A stretch of 64,000 nucleotides of DNA, from assembly GCF_001298105.1 (NCBI RefSeq), contig NZ_LGJH01000142.1, positions 1-64,000 of the forward strand. Direction: 5' to 3'. Below the pieces are notes generated by a model. It made no database searches, was not told where the DNA came from, and saw only the letters and a program-made list of their open reading frames with translations. Below, piece after piece: positions 17,993 to 26,692 of this stretch (positions within the stretch are counted from its first letter, which is position 1; the number at the start of each line of letters is the position of its first letter). The stretch comes from Novosphingobium sp. ST904 (lineage in GTDB: Bacteria; Pseudomonadota; Alphaproteobacteria; Sphingomonadales; Sphingomonadaceae). Both the position numbers and the translations under genes were made by a program.

Positions 17993-19039
17993 CTATCCGG
18001 CGGCCCGCGCCGCAGCATGCTCGGCACCGGCCGACAGGCAAGTCGAACGGGTCTGGCTCGGCGTGAGGCCGAAATAGGCTTTGAACGCCCGATTGAAACT
18101 GCTGATATTTTCGAAACCCATGCTGAAGGCGACCTGCGTCACCGATGGCGCGTGGCGACCATAGCCGTTCAATAAACGGCGGCATTCTTCGAGCCGCTTC
18201 GATCGGATGGCCGCGGTCATCGTCGTTCCGTGACTCGCGAACAGCTGGCGTAAATAGCGTTCGCTGATCCCGCATGCGGCCGAAATCGCAGCAGGTCCGA
18301 GACTGGAATCGCGAAGATGCTGGTCGACAAAGCGATTGACCCTGTTGAACATGATTTCGGTATGGCGGCTACGCCCGATGCCGTCGTCGTCTTCGGCGTG
18401 GGTAAAAGTGGCCGTCACGATGTCGAGGACATTGCTGGCGAGTACGCGTGCCTCGTCGTCGCGCAATGCCTTGCTGGCGTGCAGGCAAGCGTGGATCATG
18501 CGATTCGCCGCGAAGCCCAGACCCGTATCGGTGGGGAGCGCGCGCCCGAGCCAGTCCCGGTAAGTGAAAAGCCGCGTCTCGAGTGCGGAACGGGGCACCT
18601 TCAGCCAGATAGCTTTCCAGGCGCTCGAGACTTCGACTTCGTAAATCTTGCTGCTGTCGATAAGCGCGAGCGAACCGCGCTTGATCCGGGCAACCCGGCC
18701 CTCCTGCCGCAGAGTCGCCTCACCCGCGATCCCGAGCACGACAAGGAACATGTCGACCTTCGAGGCTTTGAGCGTGTACGCCGTGCGCGCGATGCGCGCG
18801 GGGCTTCCCCAACTCGACGAATAGACGAGATCGGTATCGCCAAGTTCGGCCCGGAGGAACACGCCGCCGTAATCCTTGCTTCCGACCTGCTCGAGTTCGT
18901 AAAAAATCTCGGACATCGTCGACGGGACGAAACGCGGCATCCTCGTGATCCGGGCCGATTGCGGATCGGCGAAGCCGACCTCATCGATCGACAGGTCCGG
19001 ATCGGCAATGGATGCGCGTCGGGCAGCGGCATTGGCCAT
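17993..19039 (-). CDS. AraC-family regulator (AraC-binding-like N-terminus)
   Basis: 348 aa, start chosen at the ATG with GAGAGGAAAT upstream. The N-terminal two thirds resemble the AraC_binding_2 domain of aromatic and alkane regulators (IYEVEVSSAWKAIWLKVPRSAL). The C-terminal double helix-turn-helix is clear (ISAACGISERYLRQLFASHG; VAFSMGFENISSFNRAFKAYFGLTPSQ). It lies 75 bp downstream of hydroxyquinol dioxygenase 1 on the same strand, so it is probably co-transcribed and regulates that ring-cleavage operon. It also borders the sugar operon, which it could control instead. Confidence 0.85.
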   Translation of the reverse strand: MANAAARRASIADPDLSIDEVGFADPQSARITRMPRFVPSTMSEIFYELEQVGSKDYGGVFLRAELGDTDLVYSSSWGSPARIARTAYTLKASKVDMFLVVLGIAGEATLRQEGRVARIKRGSLALIDSSKIYEVEVSSAWKAIWLKVPRSALETRLFTYRDWLGRALPTDTGLGFAANRMIHACLHASKALRDDEARVLASNVLDIVTATFTHAEDDDGIGRSRHTEIMFNRVNRFVDQHLRDSSLGPAAISAACGISERYLRQLFASHGTTMTAAIRSKRLEECRRLLNGYGRHAPSVTQVAFSMGFENISSFNRAFKAYFGLTPSQTRSTCLSAGAEHAAARAAG

Positions 19040-19114
19040 CTGATATTTCCTCTCCTTGGGCGTCCCCGACCCGGCTTTTTCCACCTGTTTGACCGGGACG
19101 TCAGATCATCATTG

Positions 19115-19996
19115 TCAGGCGGCAGCCGACATCGCTGGGGCGACGGTGAAGTCATATTCGACCGCCACGTGCCGCTCGTTGGTCCGGGTACCGTCCGGCA
19201 GCACGCCGCCGTCCCGCTGCTGAAATTCCTGGATGAGCTCGCGCTTGACCCCGAAAACCGGATCGGCTTCCAGGTACGGATCTCCCCCCACGAACACCAT
19301 GGTCGTCAGCTTTTCGGAGTCCGGCGTTTCGATCATGACGTGGATGTGGCCGGGCCGCATGTTCGACCGGTGCGTGGCGCGCATCATCGCGCCCACCGGG
19401 CCATCGTCGGGAATGGGATAGGACGCGGGCATCACTGACCGAAACCAGAACTGACCGTCCGCGCCGGTCCGCAACGAGGCACGCATCGCCGTCTCGTCCG
19501 GACCGAAATCAGGAAGCATCATATCATAATGTCCGTCGGCGTCGGAATGCCACACTTCGACGATCGCGCCCGCTACCGGCTTGCCTTGCGTGTCACGCAC
19601 ATGCCCCGTGAAGATGAGCGGGGTTCCCTCGGCCTTGCCCGATATGTCGGAACCGAGCGGCAGCGTCGGCCGGCCCTCATAGTAGAACGGGCCGAGAACC
19701 GAATTGACGGTCGCTCCCGAGGGGTAGCGATGGTTGATCGCATCGACGAGGGTGGTGACGCCGAGCGTATCGGACAGCAGGATGAACTCCTGCCGGACGT
19801 CCGAACACATCTGCCCGGTACGCGTCAGAAACTCGATGGCTGAGAACCACTCGGCATCACTCGGCTCGATATCGCGCACGAACGCGTGCAGATGGCTCAC
19901 CAGCGACAGCATGATCTGCCGGGTCCGCTCGTCCGGCGTATCGCCGACCGCGCCCATCACCGCCTTGGTGATCGTTTCCTCATTCACGTCCAGCAT
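19115..19996 (-). CDS. Hydroxyquinol 1,2-dioxygenase, copy 1
   Basis: 293 aa intradiol dioxygenase. The N-terminal dimerisation helices (TRTGQMCSDVRQEFILLSD) precede the catalytic beta-sandwich. Expected Fe(III) ligands are visible: Tyr in DGHYDMM, Tyr in ASYPIP, and two His in RPGHIHVMI. It cleaves hydroxyquinol (1,2,4-trihydroxybenzene) to maleylacetate in the cytosol. Assignment to the hydroxyquinol rather than the catechol branch rests on the adjacent maleylacetate reductase. Only about half of its residues match copy 2 at 45.9 kb by eye, so it is not a recent duplicate. Confidence 0.9.
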   Translation of the reverse strand: MLDVNEETITKAVMGAVGDTPDERTRQIMLSLVSHLHAFVRDIEPSDAEWFSAIEFLTRTGQMCSDVRQEFILLSDTLGVTTLVDAINHRYPSGATVNSVLGPFYYEGRPTLPLGSDISGKAEGTPLIFTGHVRDTQGKPVAGAIVEVWHSDADGHYDMMLPDFGPDETAMRASLRTGADGQFWFRSVMPASYPIPDDGPVGAMMRATHRSNMRPGHIHVMIETPDSEKLTTMVFVGGDPYLEADPVFGVKRELIQEFQQRDGGVLPDGTRTNERHVAVEYDFTVAPAMSAAA

Positions 19997-20039
19997 TTGT
20001 CACTCCATCAGATTTCGCGTCGCCGGTTTCTCGGCGCGG

Positions 20040-21101
20040 TTACGGTTTGGGCGGTTCTCCGGCCCATGCTCGGCGCATCATGCTTTCAAGCGCTTCGACT
20101 TCGAGCGGGCGGGGGTTCCAATAGGCATTCTCGAACGTCAGCCGGGCTGTCTGCACCGCCTCATCCAGCGTTAATCCAAGGTCGCGAAGCGCGCGCCGCG
20201 CGCCGACTGCGCCGGAGAGGTCGAAGAGAGCGCGGGAGGGATCGGGAGACCCCAGCGCCCGCGAGAGGCTCGCCATGGCCTCCGATGCGGCGGGCGCATT
20301 ATAGGCAGTGACATGCGGCAGCATGACGGTGTGCGTTTCGGCGTGCGGCATGCCGAAGGTCCCGCCGAGCACATGGCAAATCTTGTGGTGGAGCGCCGCG
20401 CCCGTCGATCCGAGACATGTGCCGCAGAGCCAGGCGCCGTACAGTGCACCGCGGCGGGGATCCACCGCATTGGGATCCGTGACAATTTTCGGTAGCGCAT
20501 CGGCCAGGGCACGCACCGCTTCTTCAGCCATCAAGGAAATGACCGGGTTGCGATCCTGCGCATAAAGCGCCTCGACCGCATGCGCGATGGCATTGATGCC
20601 CGATGTTCCGGCCATCGCGGGCGGCAGCGACATGGTGAGATCGACGTCGTAGATGACCACTTCGGGCTGGACACGCGGGGTCGTCTGCGTGGTTTTCCGT
20701 CCTCCTTCGGTCTGCCCGATGATCGCTGTCATTTCTGAACCGGCATAGCTTGTCGGAAGCACAATCTGCGGCAGGTCGGTGCGAAGCGCGATCGCTTTCG
20801 AGAGGCCGATCGTCGATCCCCCGCCAATCGCCACGATCACATCCGCATCGCAGGCGGCGACCTTCGTCATGGCATGGTCGGTCACATCAACAGGCGTATG
20901 CATGGTGGCATTGGCGTAAAGCCCGACGCCCCGATCACCGAGCGTTGCGGCGATCGCTTCGGCATCGCCCGCCTGCTCGGGCGTCGACAGAAACAGCGCC
21001 CGTCCGACCGACAGAAGCTCCATTTCGGCGGCGAGCTGCGAGACTGTGCCCGAACCGAAGATCACCCTTGTCGGGGCGCTCTTATATATGAACGATTGCA
21101 T
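20040..21101 (-). CDS. Maleylacetate reductase, copy 1
   Basis: 353 aa iron-containing alcohol dehydrogenase family. The NAD-binding segment (VIVAIGGGSTIGLSKAIAL), the family signature (TSYAGSEMT) and the His-rich metal region (LHHKICHVLGGTFGMPHAETH) are all present. It reduces maleylacetate to 3-oxoadipate with NADH. Start at 21101 (MQSFIYKS). It is 43 bp upstream of hydroxyquinol dioxygenase 1, giving the classic consecutive pair. Confidence 0.92.
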   Translation of the reverse strand: MQSFIYKSAPTRVIFGSGTVSQLAAEMELLSVGRALFLSTPEQAGDAEAIAATLGDRGVGLYANATMHTPVDVTDHAMTKVAACDADVIVAIGGGSTIGLSKAIALRTDLPQIVLPTSYAGSEMTAIIGQTEGGRKTTQTTPRVQPEVVIYDVDLTMSLPPAMAGTSGINAIAHAVEALYAQDRNPVISLMAEEAVRALADALPKIVTDPNAVDPRRGALYGAWLCGTCLGSTGAALHHKICHVLGGTFGMPHAETHTVMLPHVTAYNAPAASEAMASLSRALGSPDPSRALFDLSGAVGARRALRDLGLTLDEAVQTARLTFENAYWNPRPLEVEALESMMRRAWAGEPPKP

Positions 21102-21149
21102 TACAGTCTCCCACTGGGCTCGCCGCAGAAACAAAGCGGTTCGACGGGA

Positions 21150-22025
21150 TCAGTCCAGTAGCGCGCGCGCGGTCTGGAACGAGCGATCCGCCGCCTCGCC
21201 AAGCGGCAATTTGCGGTGAACGGCCGAGATGATCTCCACGCCCCAAGGCCCCTGGAACCCGGTGTTGCGCACATTTTCGACGAAGCTCTTGAGGTTCCAG
21301 TCGCCTTCGCCGCACAGCTGGCGATGATGCGCGGTATCATTCCACAAGGTCCCGTTAACGTCAGCGTTGGCATCGTTGAGTTCGACGCAGATCATATATT
21401 TCCCCGGGATCCTGGCGAGGTCCGCATAGTCGTTGCCGCCGCGGGTGACGTGCCAGACGTCGATATCAAGGCCGCCGTTCGGCTGGTTCGCGCCTTCGAC
21501 GATCGCAAGGCCGACGTCGACGGTGCGGACATTGCCGAAGGGCATCAATTCCATCGCGATCGACGTCCCGACCTTGGCCGCGTCCTGGCACAGGATCGCA
21601 AAAGCGTCCTGCATCAGGGGGATGTTGGGAGTCATCTCGGCTTCGGTGGGATTGTTGATATCCGCACCCACCCCCGGACCGATCTTGATTGCGCGCGCGC
21701 CGAGCCCTTCGGCTGCGTCGAGCATCAATTTCCGAACCCCGTCCGATGCGGTCCGGCGCTCGCCGTCAAGGAACCAGTCGATCAGAAATTCGAGCTCAAT
21801 GTGCCGGATTCCGTTGACCTCCAGAATGCGCCGCATTTCGGGGAAGCCGAGCCGTTCGACGTTCGCGTAAACATCGTCGGTGAAGAAGCCGATCCCCGTG
21901 TAGCCGGCCTTTGCGGCCGCCTCGACCCGCTCCTGGAAGCTGAAAGGGCTCACATGATCGGGGCCATAGGGATAAACGTCGCCGGCCAAGGTAAAATAGG
22001 CAGCAAGCAGCTCGGGTTGGGACAT
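21150..22025 (-). CDS. TIM-barrel sugar-isomerase/AP-endonuclease-fold enzyme
   Basis: 291 aa of the xylose isomerase-like TIM-barrel family (AP_endonuc_2). Candidate divalent-metal ligands recur at strand ends: Glu in IELEFL, Glu in AMELMPFG, Asp and His in IDVWH, and Glu in VEIIS. Family reactions include sugar epimerisation, 3-dehydroshikimate dehydration and beta-elimination of 3-keto-glycosides. It leads the operon with maleylacetate reductase 1 and dioxygenase 1, so it probably prepares a hydroxyquinol precursor. The exact reaction is not predictable from sequence. A LysR gene is divergent 133 bp away. Confidence 0.75.
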   Translation of the reverse strand: MSQPELLAAYFTLAGDVYPYGPDHVSPFSFQERVEAAAKAGYTGIGFFTDDVYANVERLGFPEMRRILEVNGIRHIELEFLIDWFLDGERRTASDGVRKLMLDAAEGLGARAIKIGPGVGADINNPTEAEMTPNIPLMQDAFAILCQDAAKVGTSIAMELMPFGNVRTVDVGLAIVEGANQPNGGLDIDVWHVTRGGNDYADLARIPGKYMICVELNDANADVNGTLWNDTAHHRQLCGEGDWNLKSFVENVRNTGFQGPWGVEIISAVHRKLPLGEAADRSFQTARALLD

Positions 22026-22158
22026 GAAAAACCTCTCCTAAAATGCCGCCGAGTCCATTACTCGCAGCTGAATTTATTTGTCTCGACTGGAGGTAATGGG
22101 TAGAAGTGAGGTCGCCAATTATGCTTTTGTTCCGCAAAGAGTGTCCTCAGGTTCAACA

Positions 22159-23064
22159 ATGTCGCTCGGTGATCGCCTCAGCAGTATCGCAGTTTTTATC
22201 GAGGTGGCGCGAAGCGGAAGCTTCACAACCGCCGCCGATAAGATCGGCCTGACCAAGTCGGCCGTCAGCAAGAGCGTGGGGCGTCTCGAGGACCGCCTCG
22301 GGGTCAAGTTGATTTACCGGAGCACCCGCACGCTCAGCCTCACGTCCGATGGAGAGGCCTTCTTCGCCCGCTGCTCGGTCGCACTTGACGAGATCGCCGA
22401 CGCCGAGACGAATTTGTCCGAACTGAAGATCGGTCCGCGCGGCCGCCTTCGCATCGACATGCCGGCGATGTATGGGCGCAAGATCATCTTGCCCTTACTG
22501 CTCGAGGTGGCCAAGTCGCACCCGGATTTGCATCTCTCTACGACATTCCGGGACTGGGTGATCAACCCCGTCGAAGAAGGGGTCGATCTGGTGATCCGCT
22601 TCGGCGACCTCAAGGATACGACCGGTCTCATTTCGCGCAAATTGATCGAGCAACGCTTCTACTTCTGCGCGTCCCCAGACTATATCGCCCGGCGCGGCGA
22701 GCCAGGGACTTGGGAAGAAATTAAAGATCACGAATGTGTGGTGAGCTATCGGAACGGCGCGCCGCATAGTTGGGTTGCCGTTAACGAGACGGGTGAGACC
22801 ATCCGCTTCATTCCGCCGCCGACGCATGAGATGGGCGATGGCGACGCGATGCTCGCCGCGGCGGTTGCAGGTTGCGGGATTCTTCACATGCCCGAGGCCC
22901 TCGTGCGTCCCAGCCTTGAATCGGGCGAGCTGGTCCCGTTGCTCCAGCATCTGACGCCGGCCCGCGGATCGCTCTTTGCGGTATGGCCGACGACGCGTAG
23001 TCTTATGCCCAAGATTCGCTTTGTCGTCGACGCGTTGGTCAACGCGGCGCGCGCGGCCGACTAG
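22159..23064 (+). CDS. LysR-family regulator
   Basis: 301 aa from MSLGDRLSS; an in-frame upstream ATG at 22078 is less likely because standard LysR N-termini begin here. Helix-turn-helix: GSFTTAADKIGLTKSAVSKSVGRLEDRLG. The effector domain resembles the CrgA/DmlR-like branch (GRLRIDMPAMYGRKIILPLLLE). It is divergent from the TIM-barrel, reductase and dioxygenase operon and convergent with the seven-gene upper operon. Control of the former is the simplest inference. Confidence 0.85.
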   Translation: MSLGDRLSSIAVFIEVARSGSFTTAADKIGLTKSAVSKSVGRLEDRLGVKLIYRSTRTLSLTSDGEAFFARCSVALDEIADAETNLSELKIGPRGRLRIDMPAMYGRKIILPLLLEVAKSHPDLHLSTTFRDWVINPVEEGVDLVIRFGDLKDTTGLISRKLIEQRFYFCASPDYIARRGEPGTWEEIKDHECVVSYRNGAPHSWVAVNETGETIRFIPPPTHEMGDGDAMLAAAVAGCGILHMPEALVRPSLESGELVPLLQHLTPARGSLFAVWPTTRSLMPKIRFVVDALVNAARAAD

Positions 23065-23065
23065 G

Positions 23066-23095
23066 CTGAACGGCCGGCGCGCCGAGCGCGTTCAG
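23066..23095. terminator. Convergent hairpin between lysR and epoxide hydrolase
   Basis: CTGAACG and CGTTCAG arms enclose a GC-rich centre (GCCGGCGCGCC). It lies between the stops of two converging genes and overlaps the last codon of the epoxide hydrolase. A bidirectional terminator is likely; no long T run is present. Confidence 0.5.
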
Positions 23096-24251
23096 TCGCG
23101 CAATCCCCTGAAGAAGCGCCGAATATCCTCCGTCACCAACTGGGGTTCTTCGGCCGCGGCGAAATGGCCGCCCTCAGGATATTGCGTCCAATGCTTGAGA
23201 TTATAATATTTCTCGGCCCATTTCTTGGGCTGCAGGACCAGCTCGTTCAGGAAAACGGCAATGCCGGTTGGCGCCGCAACGACAGGCAAATTGCCGTGCG
23301 AAGGCTGCCAAAGTTTATGCGTGGCCTCATAATAGTAGCGCGCCGAGGTGCCGAAACTGTCGGTGAGCCAATAAAGCATGACCGTCGTCAGCATATCGTC
23401 CTTGGAAAAGCGGCTTTCGATATCGCCGCGTGTATGGCCCCATGTCCGGCGCTTCTCGACGAGCCAGGCGCAGAGTCCCGCCGGCGAGTCCTGCATCGCG
23501 AATGCGAGCGTCTGGGGCTTGGTTGCCTGCAGCGCATAATATCCCGACTCCTTTGCGAAGAAGTCGATATTCTTCTGTTCCCAGCTCTCTTCGCCCTCGC
23601 CCCAAAGCGGCTCGACCTGCCGCCGCCGAACATGTCGAGCGGAAACATGGTTGTAAAATGCACGCCGATCATGCGGTCTGGATATTTGTGGCCGAGCTGG
23701 GCGGTCAGAAACGCGCCCCAATCCTCTCCGTGCGAGGCGAAGCGCGGATAGCCCAACCCGTCCATGAGCTTCACCCAGAGGTCCGCGGTGGTCCAGAAAT
23801 TGTGCCCCGGTGTCGTCAGCGGCGTGGAGAAGACATAGCCCGGGAGCGACGGGATCACGAGGTGGAACGCATCGGCAGGATCGCCGCCATAGGCCGCGGG
23901 GTCGGTGAGCGGCCCGATGAGTTCGCGATAATCCCAGAAGGTCCAGGGCCAGCCGTGCGTGAGAATGAGCGGCGTCGGATTGGGGCCCTTCCCCTTCACA
24001 TGGATGAAGTGGATGGGGACGCCGTCCATCTCGGTCTTGAACTGCGGCCAGGCATTGATAGCATTTTCCTGGGTTCGCCAATCATAGCCGTCGAGCCAAT
24101 ATGCTACGAGCTCGCGCAGATAGTCGCCGTTGAATCCGTAGCGCCAGTCTTCGTTGGCGAAATCGGCAGCGAAGCGCGTCCGTTCGAGCCTGGCACGCAG
24201 GTCCGCAAGCGCGTCGTCGCTTGCCCGAAATTCGAATGGCGTGACGTCCAT
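23092..24251 (-). CDS. Epoxide hydrolase, alpha/beta-hydrolase (one frameshift)
   Basis: About 386 codons after bridging a deletion in a GGC run near 23622. The N-terminal EHN domain (PFEFRASDDALADLRARL, DWRYGFNGDYLRELVAYW) precedes a hydrolase fold with the oxyanion motif HGWPW, nucleophile Asp in GEDWGAF, and catalytic His in GGHFAAAEEP after the shift. EHN enzymes open epoxides or related electrophiles; some act on other ring systems. It is last in the seven-gene minus-strand operon behind DUF1330. Conservation on both sides argues the shift is a sequence error. Confidence 0.85.
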
Positions 24252-24271
24252 ATCCAGCTCCTTGCCGACCG

Positions 24272-24636
24272 TCAGATTTCCCAGGGCGTCGTGACTTGCA
24301 GGACCGCTTCCACCAGAGTGTCGCTTCGCAGATGGAAGCCGGCCTTGAATTCAGGATCGTGCAGGATCGCGAAGAATCCCGCCTTGCTTGGATAGCGCAC
24401 GAGCCAGACCGCGTCCCAAGTCTGGTCCGGATCACCGACGAGAACATGTCCGCCCTTGCGAGATACATGAACTCGGCGCCATGCCGCGGACCGTGAAGCT
24501 TGCAGTGCCGGACATAGGCTTCATATTCTTCCATTCCGCCCTCGCGAAAACGAAGCAGGTTTAGCATGTAGATGGGGCCGTCGTGATCGATGTCGGCAAG
24601 CGCCTGAACGGCAGCGTCAGTAGGGTCGATAGCCAT
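24272..24636 (-). CDS. DUF1330/NIPSNAP-like protein (one frameshift)
   Basis: About 121 codons. The first part (DGPIYMLNLLRFREGGMEEYEAYVRH) is a ferredoxin-like alpha+beta barrel of the DUF1330 type. After a one-base shift near 24454 it continues KGGHVLVGDPDQTWDAVWLVRYPSKAGFFAILHDPEF, the typical second half. AAGGTGA precedes the start. Such proteins are common in sphingomonad catabolic operons and are presumed to bind or transform small aromatic or carbonyl compounds. It lies 20 bp upstream of the epoxide hydrolase. Confidence 0.75.
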
Positions 24637-24671
24637 GGTGTTCACCTTTTTGATTAAGAAGCTGTCCGCGA

Positions 24672-25424
24672 TCAGGCGGAGGCGGCCCAACCGCCGTCGA
24701 TGACGAGTTCGACGCCAGTGATGTAGCTCGCCTCGTCGGAAGCGAGGAACAAGGCGCCATTGGCGACATCGACCGGACGGCCAAGATCGCCCATCGGAAT
24801 GCGGGCGCGTTGCAGCTGCTCCTGTTCTTCGGTGATCCCGGCCTGCGTTCGTGTCCGCATGGGCCCCGGGATGATCGTGTTGACGCGAACGCTATCCTTC
24901 ACCCATTCCATTGCCGCCACGCGCGTCATCGCGCCGATCGCGCCCTTCGTCGCCGAATAGCCAAGGCTCCCCGGCATGCCTCGCAGCGCCGTGAGGGAGC
25001 CGACGTTCACCACCGCGCCGTTGCCGCTTTTGACGAGCTCCGCCCGGGCCGCCTGCATGCCGAGGAAGACGCTTGTCTGGTTGACCGCGATGACCTTGTT
25101 CCAGCCTTCCAGCCCCTGCTCCTCGATCGTGGCAAGCGGCGTGACCCCGACATTGTTGCACAGCGTCGTCAGCGATCCGAAGGCGGCGACGGTCGCGGCA
25201 ACCGCATTCGCCCAGCTCTCCGCGCTCGTAGCGTCGAGCCTGACGAAGCGGACATCGCCGCCGAACGCTCTGATTTCGGCGAGCGTTTCCTCCGCCAGGG
25301 GCTCATCGATATCGCCGATGACGACCTTGGCGCCTTCCTGGCAGAAGCGTGTCGCCTGCGCAGCGCCTAGTCCCGTGGCGGCCCCCGAGATCAAAGCCAC
25401 CTTGCCTGTCATCCTGCCCATCAC
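24672..25424 (-). CDS. Short-chain dehydrogenase/reductase
   Basis: 250 aa classical SDR. Cofactor motif SGAATGLGAAQA, NNVG, catalytic Ser in NVGSLT, Tyr/Lys in YSATK and the C-terminal ITGVELVIDGGW. An acidic residue after strand 2 (GDIDEP) favours NAD. It oxidises or reduces an alcohol/ketone intermediate of the upper pathway. Its sequence is close in pattern to the tandem SDRs at 32.0 and 33.3 kb. Confidence 0.88.
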   Translation of the reverse strand: MMGRMTGKVALISGAATGLGAAQATRFCQEGAKVVIGDIDEPLAEETLAEIRAFGGDVRFVRLDATSAESWANAVAATVAAFGSLTTLCNNVGVTPLATIEEQGLEGWNKVIAVNQTSVFLGMQAARAELVKSGNGAVVNVGSLTALRGMPGSLGYSATKGAIGAMTRVAAMEWVKDSVRVNTIIPGPMRTRTQAGITEEQEQLQRARIPMGDLGRPVDVANGALFLASDEASYITGVELVIDGGWAASA

Positions 25425-25456
25425 ACTCTCCTCTTCATTATCTTGTTATCGGTCGA

Positions 25457-26683
25457 TCAATCGATTGCCGCGGCGTAGGTAAGGCTTTCTCCCATGCTCC
25501 AGCGGTAGAGGAAAGCGGCGCGCATATCGTCGTCGCCAGCGACCTGTTCGAGATGATCCATCGCCGCCGAGCGCTTGCCGAGATCGGTTTCCTCGTTTCG
25601 CTCCTTGTTCTCTACCGACACGCGCTGAACCCATTCCCAATTGGTCTTGCGGCGTTGACGGTCGTACTGGTCTAGAATGGCATCGTCCGCCCCATCGAGC
25701 CAGACCGAAGCGAATTTCTCGATCAAATTAAAGGCGTCGTGAACCCCGCAGTTCAGCCCCTGCCCGCCAATCGGATTGTTCAGGTGCGCAGCATCGCCCG
25801 CCAGAACGACACGTCCCTTCCGGTAGGTGTCCGCGACGCGCTGGTGAACATTGTAGATTGTCGCAGTTTCGATCGCGTAGGGCACATCTGACGGCCGAAC
25901 CGACTGCAGACGGGCCTGCAGCGAGGCGGGCGTCATCACAGTCTCGGGATCATCGCCCGGATCAACCCGGCTGACGATCCGGTAAAGCCAGTCGTCCTTG
26001 CCCGGCCCGTATGGCACGCGGATCACCAGCCGCCAGTCGGGACCGTTGGCCCGATAATCGAGCCGGCCGTGCTCGGGCTCGAAATCGTGCCGGGTCGTAA
26101 TCATGAGGAAGCGGTCGGGAAAGGTATAGCCGCCGAACCCGATGTCCTGGCTGATGCGCGTCGGACTGCTCCCGCCGTCGCATCCCAGAAGCCAGTCCGT
26201 GCGGATCGATGTGGCCATGCCGCCGATCTCGACCGCGATGTCGACTCCATTTTGAACCTGCGTGACCCCAGTGACCCGGTGGTTGAATAGAAACTCGCAG
26301 TCCTGGTCTTTTAGGAGCTCGTAGCCGGCATGGGTGAACCAGTTTTGCGCTGCGGAAATCGAGTATCCATGGCCGTAGCGCCGGGCCATCACATCGAGAT
26401 CGATCGTCACCGACCGTCCCAGACCTGCATCGGTGAAGCGAAAAGTGCGATCGCGTGTGCCGCCCTCGAGCAGCTTATCGATAAACCCGATACTCTCGAG
26501 CATCTCGACCGAGGGGGGATGATAATAGGTTGCGCGAAGGTCCTGGCAGACGGTGGAACCGGCTTCCAGAATCGTAACGGGAATTCCGCGGCGGCAGAGG
26601 CCGAGCGCCGTGATCAGGCCGACCGGCCCTGCCCCACTGATATAGACTCGCTTCTTGTTCTGCATATTTAGTTCGTCTCGCAT
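25457..26683 (-). CDS. FAD-dependent aromatic monooxygenase (group A hydroxylase)
   Basis: 408 aa, PHBH/PheA/MhpA fold. FAD-binding GAGPVGLITALGL with Glu in LEAGS, the middle CDGGSSPTR motif and the second FAD motif GDAAHLNNPIGGQGLNCG. Such enzymes hydroxylate phenols with NAD(P)H and O2 in the cytosol. It lacks the C-terminal thioredoxin-like extension of PheA-type phenol hydroxylases, placing it nearer small salicylate- or MhpA-like hydroxylases. Within this operon it probably makes the trihydroxylated ring for hydroxyquinol cleavage. An internal ATG at 26665 is an alternative start. Confidence 0.88.
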   Translation of the reverse strand: MRDELNMQNKKRVYISGAGPVGLITALGLCRRGIPVTILEAGSTVCQDLRATYYHPPSVEMLESIGFIDKLLEGGTRDRTFRFTDAGLGRSVTIDLDVMARRYGHGYSISAAQNWFTHAGYELLKDQDCEFLFNHRVTGVTQVQNGVDIAVEIGGMATSIRTDWLLGCDGGSSPTRISQDIGFGGYTFPDRFLMITTRHDFEPEHGRLDYRANGPDWRLVIRVPYGPGKDDWLYRIVSRVDPGDDPETVMTPASLQARLQSVRPSDVPYAIETATIYNVHQRVADTYRKGRVVLAGDAAHLNNPIGGQGLNCGVHDAFNLIEKFASVWLDGADDAILDQYDRQRRKTNWEWVQRVSVENKERNEETDLGKRSAAMDHLEQVAGDDDMRAAFLYRWSMGESLTYAAAID

Positions 26684-26692
26684 GCCAAAGGT

